Assembly (NCBI GenBank): GCA_947259885.1
Contig: CAMYNW010000003.1
Span: 124,001-188,000, forward strand
Direction: 5' to 3'
Length of the DNA: 64,000 bases
Origin: an uncultured Gammaproteobacteria bacterium
GTDB taxonomy: Bacteria; Pseudomonadota; Gammaproteobacteria; Arenicellales; Poriferihabitantaceae
A model generated the notes under the pieces. That model saw only the letters and a program-made list of their open reading frames with translations. It ran no database searches and was not told the DNA's origin. This document shows, one piece after another, positions 18,904 to 27,843 of the stretch. The stretch's first letter is position 1, and every line of letters starts with the position of its first letter. A program made the translations under genes and the position numbers.

Positions 18904-20841
18904 ATGAATATTCAGTCTAAATTTTTCATCATGCTTGTTGGCCTCTCTCTTGTTTTAGGGGTCGGCATTATTATTCCAGGCTTCATGAAAATCAGGGAGT
19001 TCGAGTTCAATGAAGCCGAAAGTTATCTGCATGACAAAAATAAATTGCTCCAACAGGATGTCGTGAGGAGCATCAATGTTCTTAACGATGCTGGAGTCAC
19101 GGAAATTGAATCTTACGTCACCGCAAGCAAGACAGAATTTATCGAACGGTATCGAAGGGGAAAATCGGACGTCAGGATTAATACATTCATTTTCGACATT
19201 GATGGGAATCCACTGCTAGTGCAGAACGGCGCTTATTCACTAGATCCTTCAGCAGCCTTAGCTGCGCAAGTTAAAACCGAAGACGATAGAACATCAGCAC
19301 ATAAATTCGATGGCAACACGTGGAGAATGGTAGTTAGCCGCGATAATGACTGGAATTGGAGCATAGTGACTGCAGTCTCAGACCAAGAGATTTATCGTGA
19401 TTCAAAGTCTTATCTGCGTTTTGTCCTATTAGTCAGTACCGGAGTCTTATTAGCTGTATTGGCAGTGTACTCGACTCTCACGAGACAAGTCAGACGAAGA
19501 TTTGGGGAACTAATTTGGGGCGTCAAGGAATACAAGCTAGGGCAAGATCCGCCGAGATTGGATGATTCAAAGCCGGACGAAATGGGACTTCTTGAACGCC
19601 ATATCCATACCATGATGAGCCGCATCAGTAAGGAAATTGAAACTCGCAAGGAAACCGAATCGGCTCTTGAAACTGCAAGGATCGAAGCAGAAAATGCCAA
19701 CCGTGCAAAAAGTGTGTTTCTGGCAAATATGAGCCATGAAATTAGAAACCCGCTTAATTCCGTGATTGGATTTTCTGAATTACTATCGAAAACGAAAATG
19801 GATAAGGAGCAGTCAGGTTATTTAAAATACTTGATGCATGCAAGCAAAAATCTTTCTGCAACCATTAACGATATTCTGGATTTATCCAAAATCGAATACG
19901 GAATTGTGGAAATCGTTCCTGAACACTTTAATCTTGCTGAAGAGGTTCGCAAAACATATGGTATGTACCTGCCCCAGGGAATTAATAAGGGTTTGGATAT
20001 GCATTGCGAAATTAACGATCAGGTACCCGAACAAATTTATGGCGACAAGGCACGATGCTCTGAAATTGTTAGCAACCTGCTTAGTAACGCGATCAAGTAT
20101 ACCCAACAAGGTCATATACGAATTGAAGTTAATATCGACCACGAAACTGATTCCCTGCACGTACTACGTATCAAAGTAAGCGACACAGGAGTTGGAATCA
20201 CTGAAGAGGAACAAGGAAGCATTTTTCAGGCATTTTCACAAGCAGGCAGCAACAGAAATAGTGACCAGCAAATCGGCAAGGGTGCTGGCCTTGGCCTCGC
20301 TATCGTGCGCCGCTTGGTTAATCTTATGAATGGATCTATCGAGCTCGAAAGCAAACCCGGTGTGGGTTCAACGTTTTCTGTAGTGATTCCGTTTGAGAAG
20401 CATATCTCACAGCAAGGCGAGCTTTTTGATGCACCGGAAACTGCCAATCGTACCCGGTCTGGCCTAACTGCTTTAGTCGCTGACGATGATTTCTTGAATC
20501 AGAAGTATGTGGAAGAGATCTTAACTCAGAACGGTATTGAGGCAGTACTGGCTAATGACGGCAAACAAGCGCTCCAGAAAATTCTGGCCAACGACTTCGA
20601 TGTTTTACTATTAGATATACGAATGCCGGAAATGACAGGCGTCGAAGTGATGGAGTACGTTCGCACCAAGCTGCCCTCTCCGGCCAGCGAAACACCTATT
20701 ATTGCGCTTACTGCAAACGCATATGAAGATGATATCAAACGATACTACGATGCTGGCGCAACCTCCTGCATGTCGAAGCCGTATAGCGCAGATGATCTGC
20801 TTGATACCATCCAGTCAGCAATCAGCTCGGTAGCGGCGTAA
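18904..20841 (+). CDS. Hybrid sensor histidine kinase with receiver domain
   Basis: A membrane kinase of 645 residues. A helix at about residues 7-27 and another near 178-198 bracket a periplasmic sensor domain of about 150 residues. Next come a HAMP-like linker, a HisKA domain with phospho-acceptor His278 in MSHEIRNPLN, a HATPase_c domain (SNLLSNAIKYT, DTGVGI, GKGAGLGLAIVRRL), and a C-terminal receiver with Asp571 in LLLDIRMPEMTG and the conserved KPYS lysine. No output regulator gene is adjacent. The sensor domain probably docks with the binding protein encoded just upstream. Confidence 0.93.
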   Translation: MNIQSKFFIMLVGLSLVLGVGIIIPGFMKIREFEFNEAESYLHDKNKLLQQDVVRSINVLNDAGVTEIESYVTASKTEFIERYRRGKSDVRINTFIFDIDGNPLLVQNGAYSLDPSAALAAQVKTEDDRTSAHKFDGNTWRMVVSRDNDWNWSIVTAVSDQEIYRDSKSYLRFVLLVSTGVLLAVLAVYSTLTRQVRRRFGELIWGVKEYKLGQDPPRLDDSKPDEMGLLERHIHTMMSRISKEIETRKETESALETARIEAENANRAKSVFLANMSHEIRNPLNSVIGFSELLSKTKMDKEQSGYLKYLMHASKNLSATINDILDLSKIEYGIVEIVPEHFNLAEEVRKTYGMYLPQGINKGLDMHCEINDQVPEQIYGDKARCSEIVSNLLSNAIKYTQQGHIRIEVNIDHETDSLHVLRIKVSDTGVGITEEEQGSIFQAFSQAGSNRNSDQQIGKGAGLGLAIVRRLVNLMNGSIELESKPGVGSTFSVVIPFEKHISQQGELFDAPETANRTRSGLTALVADDDFLNQKYVEEILTQNGIEAVLANDGKQALQKILANDFDVLLLDIRMPEMTGVEVMEYVRTKLPSPASETPIIALTANAYEDDIKRYYDAGATSCMSKPYSADDLLDTIQSAISSVAA

Positions 20842-20873
20842 TAATTCTATTGCCAAGTACAAACGCTAGTTTT

Positions 20874-21252
20874 CTATCTTAGCTTCTTGAACAATCCAGT
20901 CTCAGAGATATAATTTAGTTCACCTGAATTGATCTCATTCTTTATCAGTGCATCCCAAAGCGCTGTTCTCTGACCATCAATGCCCGCCTAACCCGATCAT
21001 TTGAATCAGGGACAACCAGAGCGTGACGGAGATCGGCTCAACCAGGCTAGAGCAAATGCATATATTGGTTTTAGCGGACAGCATCAGCAATATAGTTCCG
21101 CCAGCAATTAGACAGGAGCCGCGGAACCACCATACGGTCATTTCCCCCAATATGATTTTCATTCCAGGCCAGTTCAGGCCCCAGAATAATGATACCGACC
21201 CGAGCAGAAGGTAGGGTGTGATGGAAAAATATTTTGAATTTACCGGCGGCAC
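20874..21252 (-). pseudogene. Composite remnant: N-terminus of an EamA permease joined to the C-terminus of another protein
   Basis: From 21252 (GTG) to 20977 the minus strand encodes 91 residues with the start of an EamA transporter (YLLLGSVSLFWGLNWPGMKI, WWFRGSCLIAGG). It keeps only about two helices and ends at a stop. Overlapping it in another frame, from about 20985 to the stop at 20874, is a convincing C-terminal segment (RTALWDALIKNEI, ISETGLFKKLR) of an unrelated soluble protein. The two pieces look like the edges of a deletion that fused two genes. Neither is likely functional. Confidence 0.65.
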
Positions 21253-21274
21253 AATCAGTCCGGACTTTGAGGAA

Positions 21275-22459
21275 TCAGCTTCGTTGCGGAATATCCACCC
21301 GCTTACCCCTGGGGATTTCAGCTCGCTTATCGTAAAAAGGCATTTCTACCAGAACGCCACCATGATTTTCACCGTCAGTACAACCGATAGATACAGAATT
21401 GCCATGGGTAAAATCTGGCTGATTCATCAACGCAATACCGATACCATTTTTGAGGAAAGGCGAATAAGCACCAGCAGTAACTTTTCCGGCTTTGATTCCT
21501 TCAATTTGAATTTCAGCGCCGATATGAGGTTCTCCTGACAAGCATTTGATGCCAGTTAACCGCACCTTTCTTGATGCATTTTGCAGCACCTGCTTGCCAA
21601 TAAAATCCGGTTTATTCAGATCTATAAATCGTCCCAGGCCTACATCGAAAGGCGTGGTCAGGTGACTAAAGTCAGATCCGGCATTGAGGATACCTGCTTC
21701 AATCCGGCGGATATGCATCGAGTCAAGGCCATGTAGCCCGATACCATGGGACTCCCCCTTAGCGGTAAGATGTTTCCACAAAGCTTCTGCATCGTGATGG
21801 GGCTCGGTATAAAACTCCCAGCCCAGTTCGTTGGTGTAACCGGTTCGCGTGATTACCACTTCCTGACCGCCGAGTTTTACCCGAGCGATGCCAAAATAAC
21901 TGAATGGCTCCGGCAACCCGTCATCCGAGGCCTGCTCCAGTATTTTCAAAGAATTCGGTCCCTGCACCTGGGACACATAGACCTGCGGATCACTGACTTC
22001 GACATCAAGATCCAGCGCATGGGCCCGGGCCCAACTATAGAAATCTCCGTCAGCCTGGGCATACCAAAAACAGTCCTCATCGAGACGTAACACAATGCCG
22101 TCCGTTATCATGCCGCCGTCTTCGTAGCAAGCCAGACCGTACCCACATCGACCGCTTCTGACTTTACTAAAATCCTTTGTAAATAAACGATTTAAAAGTG
22201 TTTCCGCATCCGGTCCCTTAAATTGAAGTGGGAATTCGCCGGTATGCAAAACCGCCGCCTTTTGACGTAATAACCAATAGCCGTCCTCGGTATCGATTTG
22301 ATCAAAACAGCAAGCCATTAGGCGCCGATTATAGACCGTATAGTGCGGCCCAAATGGCCGTTCAATTTCATGATATGGATGACGGGAAAGCCCAAAATCC
22401 CACCCCGCACCGGGAGTGGAAGAAACAAGGTCCCGTGTTTTTCCGTCGCTAGAATTCAT
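21275..22459 (-). CDS. GcvT/DmdA-like folate-dependent aminomethyltransferase or demethylase
   Basis: About 394 residues with the folate-binding T-protein fold. Family blocks visible are LLNRLFTKDFSKVRSGRCGYG, VSQVQGPNSLKILEQ, TRTGYTNELGWEFY, GLHGLDSMHIRRIEAGIL and the C-terminal barrel with GIALMNQP. T-protein itself works with GcvH/GcvP, none of which is near. The neighbourhood (homocysteine methyltransferase, transsulfuration) suggests demethylation of a methylated sulfur or nitrogen compound with transfer to tetrahydrofolate. Identity as true DmdA is not established. ATG 22459 is used; the frame also opens at TTG 22477. Confidence 0.8.
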   Translation of the reverse strand: MNSSDGKTRDLVSSTPGAGWDFGLSRHPYHEIERPFGPHYTVYNRRLMACCFDQIDTEDGYWLLRQKAAVLHTGEFPLQFKGPDAETLLNRLFTKDFSKVRSGRCGYGLACYEDGGMITDGIVLRLDEDCFWYAQADGDFYSWARAHALDLDVEVSDPQVYVSQVQGPNSLKILEQASDDGLPEPFSYFGIARVKLGGQEVVITRTGYTNELGWEFYTEPHHDAEALWKHLTAKGESHGIGLHGLDSMHIRRIEAGILNAGSDFSHLTTPFDVGLGRFIDLNKPDFIGKQVLQNASRKVRLTGIKCLSGEPHIGAEIQIEGIKAGKVTAGAYSPFLKNGIGIALMNQPDFTHGNSVSIGCTDGENHGGVLVEMPFYDKRAEIPRGKRVDIPQRS

Positions 22460-22505
22460 AAAAATATCGCCCGACAACCTGAGCTTAGGTTAAGACAATG
22501 ATACC

Positions 22506-22673
22506 TTAACCCTGGCCCGGGTCGCTGGTTGACTTTATTCTAAGTTTGGCAAGCTGGTGCGCCCTGTGCTTGTTATAAACAATTGGATTTCGCTTCGCCA
22601 ATTCCTTCAATGTCTTGCGATCGAGTTTGACGCCACGGGATGCCGCATTGGTCGGTGTGGGTGCTTCAGTCAT
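22506..22673 (-). CDS. 55-residue open frame, probably the N-terminal remnant of a lost gene
   Basis: An ATG at 22673 overlaps the stop of the acetate-CoA ligase remnant (ATGA) and opens 55 codons ending with TAA at 22506. The product is basic (VKLDRKTLKELAKRNP, then KHRAHQLAKLR) and has no hydrophobic segment. The family is not recognised. Its position immediately behind a decayed gene and its abrupt end suggest a truncated former operon member, not a functional peptide. Confidence 0.35.
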   Translation of the reverse strand: MTEAPTPTNAASRGVKLDRKTLKELAKRNPIVYNKHRAHQLAKLRIKSTSDPGQG

Positions 22674-23231
22674 TTTTGGATTAAAACGTCGACCGCAACC
22701 ACCTGTTGTTCAGATACCAGTACTGGATTGATATCCAATGCCTCAATTTGATCCTGAAAATCAACGGCAAGCTGTGAAATTCTGGCCGCAGCATCACAAA
22801 AGCTGTCGAATGCCAGAGATTTCTGTCCACGATAACCAGTAAGCATTCTGGTTGCACGTAATTGGTGTAACTTCACCGCCACGGTAGCGGCATCAAAAGG
22901 TGCCATCAGAATTATGCCTTCATCCAGCAATTCAATCATCACCCCGCCTGGCGCAATCATCACTGCTGGACCAAAATCGCGATCATTGATCACACCGATT
23001 ACCCACAGGGAGCGCATTGAGATTTGGGTAGCACTCAACGCCACCCAAGGTTTCATATTTCGGATTGACCGGAAACACGCCTCCCTTGAAGCCATCCGCC
23101 AACGCCATTTCCAGCATCGCGCAACCAAAGCTGTTGACACGTTTGGAAGCACCTATTAACGCAATCGACCTGGCTTCAAGTAGCGGCTGGAGGTTTTGAC
23201 TTGAGGCGTGATCAGCTCCTTCTACCAACAT
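22670..23231 (-). pseudogene. Acetate-CoA ligase (ADP-forming)-like gene with large internal deletion and frameshift
   Basis: Residues from 23231 read as the N-terminal CoA-binding Rossmann domain (ARSIALIGASKRVNSFG, GGVFPVNPKYETLGGVECYP). About 70 residues in, the frame shifts. A second frame down to 22670 reads as the end of the ATP-grasp domain (INDRDFGPAVMIAPGG, GYRGQKSLAFDSF, DINPVLVSEQQVVAVDVLI). Members of this family are about 700 residues, so some 450-500 residues from the middle are gone. An internal deletion of this size cannot be a sequencing slip. Confidence 0.85.
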
Positions 23232-23316
23232 ATTGCAGTTTAAATTAACTTCAGAAATGTATTAAAAATAAGGCTGGCCCCATAAACCGAACCACAGCTG
23301 CAGTTCAACCCAATAA

Positions 23317-24249
23317 TTATAATTCGTCGTCCAGATACTGGCGAATCAAACGAATATGCTCTGGTCCGGTACCGCAGCACCCTCCAACGATTTGTAATTG
23401 ATAACGATCCACCCATTTCCTGACATCGGCCACGTAATCCTGCGGCGAGCACGCTTCCTCAAAATGCCAGTCCGGTTTTATAAATTCTCCGGTTTCAGCA
23501 TAGGCCATTTTTGCACCCGTCCAATGTTTATTCAGGACTTCTAAGGCCGGACCGATACCGCCTATTCGTGTATGCATGATTCCGGCCGCCTGGATACTTT
23601 GGCTGCAGACAGCATCGACGATGGCAGAAAAATATTGTGCGTTTTCAATATCATGCGTATTCTTCCAATGAAGTCCTCTGACATCCATACCTGAGTCATC
23701 GACCATGGTGCTAAATCCTACCCAGACAGGCAGACCGGTGGCTGCCGCTGCATTGACGACCATCGTGGCGTTTTCTATATCGCGCATCATTTCAGCAATG
23801 ATCAAGTCCACCCCCGCCTGTGCCAGCACTTCTGCCTGCTCCCTGTAACTGGCCTCGGCATGGGCATCGATTGCAACTTCATGGTCACTAGTTAAAGGCG
23901 GCATACTGGACATTGAACCGGCAATCCAAACATCTTGATCCGCCACATTGTCCCTGGCCTCCTTTGCAAGCTGCACCGACTTAAAATTGATCAGCTTGGC
24001 TTCGTGACCCAACATGATACTTTCGAGCACATGACGCGCAGTGGAATAGGTATTCGCAGTAATCACTTCGGACCCTGCACGAATGTAATCCTCATGCACT
24101 TCCCGCACCACATCCGGATTGGTCTTAGTCGTCAAACCGCTCCATACATTAGGGTCCATTGATGCGCCGCGTTTTTGGACTTCAGTACTGACGCCGCCAT
24201 CAAGGAGAATAATTTTTCCGGTCGCTAACCGTTCTGTAATAGTTTGCAT
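23317..24249 (-). CDS. Homocysteine S-methyltransferase family protein (variant zinc site)
   Basis: A 310-residue protein with the Pfam S-methyl_trans barrel: ILLDGGVSTEVQKRG at the start, ITANTYSTARHVLE, and the C-terminal zinc motif GGCCGTGPEHI near residue 290. Enzymes of this family move a methyl group from betaine, S-methylmethionine or similar donors to homocysteine. The first zinc ligand, normally Cys in a GVNC-type motif, is replaced: the aligned segment reads AGIMHT, with His in the Cys position. Some uncharacterised members share this. The substrate is therefore uncertain. It is divergent from ridA. Confidence 0.84.
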   Translation of the reverse strand: MQTITERLATGKIILLDGGVSTEVQKRGASMDPNVWSGLTTKTNPDVVREVHEDYIRAGSEVITANTYSTARHVLESIMLGHEAKLINFKSVQLAKEARDNVADQDVWIAGSMSSMPPLTSDHEVAIDAHAEASYREQAEVLAQAGVDLIIAEMMRDIENATMVVNAAAATGLPVWVGFSTMVDDSGMDVRGLHWKNTHDIENAQYFSAIVDAVCSQSIQAAGIMHTRIGGIGPALEVLNKHWTGAKMAYAETGEFIKPDWHFEEACSPQDYVADVRKWVDRYQLQIVGGCCGTGPEHIRLIRQYLDDEL

Positions 24250-24484
24250 GAATGTTTACCTTTAAGAGAATATTTCCTCACGCCACAGCGGTCGAGTGCA
24301 CCCAAATGCGCACTTTACCGGAGTCACTTGCTGTCGACGATAACAAACTGCTGACGATTTCGACAACTTTAACCTACTCACTATTATCGGGCATAATAAG
24401 ATCAAGCGATTTTGGTCGTCATATTATCAATGTCCAAGGTACTATCGCCGCAACTCCACACTTTCCAAGCCACTTATCAATACA

Positions 24485-24868
24485 ATGATTCGCTATTATC
24501 AACCTAGCTGCATGCCCGAGTCTGACGCGCCTTTTTCACAGGTCGTGATTGATGACCGGTATGCGCATTTAGCCGGTATTGTTGCCGCTGATTTTCCTGC
24601 GGGGCAGGCCGTACTTGGAGATCCCGGTTCAGAAACTTCCGCGGTCATGACTCTGGTCAGAAAAGTTCTCGGAGAGCTGGATCTCAATTTCGCGCATGTT
24701 GTGCGTACCGAGGTACACCTGCAAACGCTCGATGATTTCGACGCTATGGATGCCGCTTATCGACAATTCTTCGAAAATAACCTTTACCCAGCGCGGACCA
24801 CTACTGAATCACCCCACTTATTCGGAGGAAGCAAGGTGGAGATCACCTGCATGGCCCAACTTCCATGA
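24485..24868 (+). CDS. RidA/YjgF/Rid family protein
   Basis: RidA proteins hydrolyse reactive enamine/imine intermediates released by PLP enzymes. The 127-residue product has the compact Rid fold with HLAGIVAADFP, TEVHLQTLDDFDAMDAAYRQFF and the motif PARTTTES, whose Arg is the catalytic residue that binds the substrate carboxylate. It stands about 230 bp upstream of a cystathionine lyase/synthase gene. PLP enzymes of that kind can produce 2-aminoacrylate or aminocrotonate, so the pairing makes sense. Confidence 0.86.
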   Translation: MIRYYQPSCMPESDAPFSQVVIDDRYAHLAGIVAADFPAGQAVLGDPGSETSAVMTLVRKVLGELDLNFAHVVRTEVHLQTLDDFDAMDAAYRQFFENNLYPARTTTESPHLFGGSKVEITCMAQLP

Positions 24869-25097
24869 ACTGCGAGAATATTTATTCGGCCAATCGCCAT
24901 TAAAATGATTTATATTCAAATTTTGCGAAATTAGCCTATACTTCCCGCAGTTGGATTAGTTTGAGAATATTTAACCACAATTCAGGCTTTTGAGAAAATT
25001 ATCTCGTTCAGCCTGAACCGCCCAAAGTTGCATAGAAGACGACAATCCCCGCAACATAATAGTCAAAATTTAAACTTAACTCTCTGGAGAGCCGTTA

Positions 25098-26264
25098 ATG
25101 AGTGAGAAAACCGCAGATTTTAAAACCCGCGAAGTCCATGCAGGCGTCAGTCCGGATCCGGTCACAGGCGCTATCCTCACGCCAATTTACCAATCGACCA
25201 CCTATGTGCAGGAGTCTGTGGATGAATACCTGGCGAAGGGGTATTCCTACAGCCGCTCGGGTAATCCAACCGTAGCCGCTCTGGAAAATCGAATTACATC
25301 ATTGGAAAACGGTATTGATACCGCATGTTTTTCAACCGGCATGGCAGCAACAAGCTCCATTATGACTGGACTGCTTAACGCGGGCGATCATGTTGTCCTG
25401 TCAGATGTGGTATACGGAGGTACGCATCGACTTTCAACCAAAGTCATGTCTCGATTTGGTGTGACTTTCAGCTTCGTCGATACCTCAAACCCGGATAATG
25501 TGCGCAATGCGATCAAGGATAATACGCGCTTGATCCTGACGGAAACTCCCGCCAATCCAACACTGAAAATGACCGACATTGCCGCGGTTTCGGAAATCGC
25601 CAGCGGTCGAGATATCCCACACGCGGTCGATAACACATTTTTGACCCCTTTCTACCAGCGACCGCTGGAGCTCGGCGCAGATATCACATTCCATAGCACT
25701 ACAAAGTTTATGGACGGTCATAATATCACCGTCGGGGGTTCTGTCACCTGTCGTGATGAGAAAATGATGGAGGATATTAAATTTGCCCGTAACTGCCTGG
25801 GCTCCAATATGTCTCCGATGGTGGCGTTCTATACCCTTCAAGGTTGCAAAACGATGAGCACCCGGCTAGAAGCCCAGTCCGCCAATGCAATGAAAGTCGC
25901 GCACTACCTTGAAACTCACAGTATGGTCGATCGAGTCGCCTATCCGGGTTTAGACTCCTTTACTCAGAAAGACCTGGTCGATAAGCAATCGAGCGGCTAT
26001 GGCTCCATGCTCTGGTTTGAAGTTAAAGGTGGCGTTGAATCGGGTAAGAAACTGATGAACACCCTAGAATTATGGAGCCTTGCGGAAAATCTGGGATCAG
26101 TGGAGTCCCTGGTGACCCATTCCGTCACCATGACCCATGCGGATATGCCGAGAGAAGAGCGCATGGCCGCGGGAATCACCGACGGCCTTGTGCGGCTGTC
26201 AACCGGTCTCGAATCGGCCGACGATTTGATTGCAGACCTCAAACAAGCTCTGGATAGCTTGTAA
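25098..26264 (+). CDS. Trans-sulfuration PLP enzyme (cystathionine gamma-lyase / gamma-synthase family)
   Basis: A 388-residue fold-type I PLP enzyme. Visible motifs are YSRSGNPTVAALE near residue 50, DNTFLTPFYQRPLELGAD, the PLP lysine in HSTTKFMDGHN near residue 205, and the C-terminal SVESLVTHSVTMTHADMP. The next gene is cystathionine beta-synthase, which favours cystathionine gamma-lyase (cystathionine to cysteine, ammonia and 2-oxobutyrate), but gamma-synthase or methionine gamma-lyase activity cannot be excluded. GGAGAG lies just ahead of the ATG. Confidence 0.91.
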   Translation: MSEKTADFKTREVHAGVSPDPVTGAILTPIYQSTTYVQESVDEYLAKGYSYSRSGNPTVAALENRITSLENGIDTACFSTGMAATSSIMTGLLNAGDHVVLSDVVYGGTHRLSTKVMSRFGVTFSFVDTSNPDNVRNAIKDNTRLILTETPANPTLKMTDIAAVSEIASGRDIPHAVDNTFLTPFYQRPLELGADITFHSTTKFMDGHNITVGGSVTCRDEKMMEDIKFARNCLGSNMSPMVAFYTLQGCKTMSTRLEAQSANAMKVAHYLETHSMVDRVAYPGLDSFTQKDLVDKQSSGYGSMLWFEVKGGVESGKKLMNTLELWSLAENLGSVESLVTHSVTMTHADMPREERMAAGITDGLVRLSTGLESADDLIADLKQALDSL

Positions 26265-26337
26265 TTTCCAATTTCTCAACTATTTTTATTTTCATCTCAG
26301 GTCTAAGGGCATATAGCACTACCTCAGGAATCAACTC

Positions 26338-27717
26338 ATGCGCTATTACGACTCAATCATAGACACCATTGGCGATACGCCTCTGGTCAAGCTTAACTCG
26401 GTAAATCGCGGAATCAAGGGCACCATTCTTGCCAAGGTCGAATATTTCAATCCGGGCAACTCGATGAAGGATCGGATGGCAATCAAGATGATTGAGGACG
26501 CTGAAAAACGCGGCGATCTCAAACCCGGCAGCACCATAATCGAGGGCACATCAGGCAACACAGGCATGGGCCTCGCCCTCGGCGCAATCGCAAAAGGGTA
26601 TAAGTGCATATTTACCCTTGCCGACAAACAGTCTCAGGAGAAGATAGATATTCTGCGCGCGGTAGGCGCTGAGGTAATTGTATGTCCAACCAGTGTTGCC
26701 CCTGAGGATCCGCGCTCCTACTACTCGGTAGCGCAACGACTTAACGAAGAGATTAAAAACTCTTACTACCCTAATCAATACGACAATCTGTCCAATACCG
26801 AAGCTCACTATGAGACAACAGGCCCGGAGATCTGGCGCGATACCGATGGCAAGGTCACTCACTTTGCAGCGGGCGTCGGGACCGGTGGCTCGATGTGCGG
26901 CATTGCGCGATACCTCAAGGAACAAAATCCAGAGGTTGTAACTATTGGTATCGATACCTATGGATCGGTATTCAAGAAGTACAAGGAAACCGGTGAGTTC
27001 GATGAAAACGAAATCTATCCTTATTTAACCGAGGGCATCGGAGAAGATATTCTGCCGGCCAACGTCGACTTTTCCCTGATTGACCACTTTGTCAAAGTGA
27101 CCGATAAGGATGCTGCGATCATGACTAGAAGATTATCTCGCGAGGAGGGCATGTTCGTGGGCTGGTCCTGCGGCTCGGCGGTCTGGGGCGCCCTTAAATG
27201 GGCTGAAGATAATCTGAAGGAAGACGATTTGATGGTCGTTTTACTCCCCGACCACGGCACCCGTTATCTCGGTAAAGTGTACAACGACACCTGGATGAAG
27301 GATCATGGTTTCCTCGAAGAGCGTGACTATGCGTCAGCCAAGAGCATAATTGGCAAGCAGAGCGGTGAGGACGCCCTGACAACAATCAAACAAAACGCTT
27401 TGGTCGCAGACGCAATCACGTTGCTGACTTCAGTGAGCATATCTCAGCTTCCCGTGGTTGATGAAAAAGACGAATTTGTCGGTAGTTTGTCAGACACCAA
27501 ACTGCTTTCTCAATTAATTCAGGATCCTGGGTTAAAGGAAAAGCTTGTAAAAGATATCATGCAGCAACCGTTTCAGTTCGTGCCAGCGAACACCACCCTC
27601 GACGTTCTTTCTTCCATGATTACACGAGAAAACCCGGCAGTAATGGTGCGTGACACTAAAGGATTACCTAGAATCATTACCCAGCACGATTTACTCGAAT
27701 CTATCGCCGAGGCATAA
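26338..27717 (+). CDS. Cystathionine beta-synthase with C-terminal CBS domain pair
   Basis: Condenses serine and homocysteine to cystathionine, the first step of reverse transsulfuration. The 459-residue protein has the fold-type II PLP core (PGNSMKDRMAIKMI with the PLP lysine, EGTSGNTGMGLAL, and the phosphate-binding GVGTGGSMCG near residue 180), and two CBS motifs from about residue 345 to the end. It lacks the N-terminal heme domain of animal enzymes. It lies 73 bp after the gamma-lyase gene and is likely co-transcribed. Confidence 0.93.
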   Translation: MRYYDSIIDTIGDTPLVKLNSVNRGIKGTILAKVEYFNPGNSMKDRMAIKMIEDAEKRGDLKPGSTIIEGTSGNTGMGLALGAIAKGYKCIFTLADKQSQEKIDILRAVGAEVIVCPTSVAPEDPRSYYSVAQRLNEEIKNSYYPNQYDNLSNTEAHYETTGPEIWRDTDGKVTHFAAGVGTGGSMCGIARYLKEQNPEVVTIGIDTYGSVFKKYKETGEFDENEIYPYLTEGIGEDILPANVDFSLIDHFVKVTDKDAAIMTRRLSREEGMFVGWSCGSAVWGALKWAEDNLKEDDLMVVLLPDHGTRYLGKVYNDTWMKDHGFLEERDYASAKSIIGKQSGEDALTTIKQNALVADAITLLTSVSISQLPVVDEKDEFVGSLSDTKLLSQLIQDPGLKEKLVKDIMQQPFQFVPANTTLDVLSSMITRENPAVMVRDTKGLPRIITQHDLLESIAEA

Positions 27718-27843
27718 AGCACGATAATCGTCATCCTGAACCGGGTGCCGCAGACTTCAACCCTGGGCCTTCAGCAGGTTTGCTGAGATCTTGAATAAAG
27801 CTCACGAACGTAAACATACGCTCAATATTTGAGTAAAAGCTCC

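Noticed and set aside
20874..21252. Functional short EamA permease
   Set aside because: Only about two of ten helices remain and the frame runs into an unrelated C-terminus.
24252..24488. 78-codon plus-strand frame between the homocysteine methyltransferase and ridA
   Set aside because: No ribosome-binding site, no family, and it overlaps the ridA start and the divergent promoter region; the composition does not look like protein.
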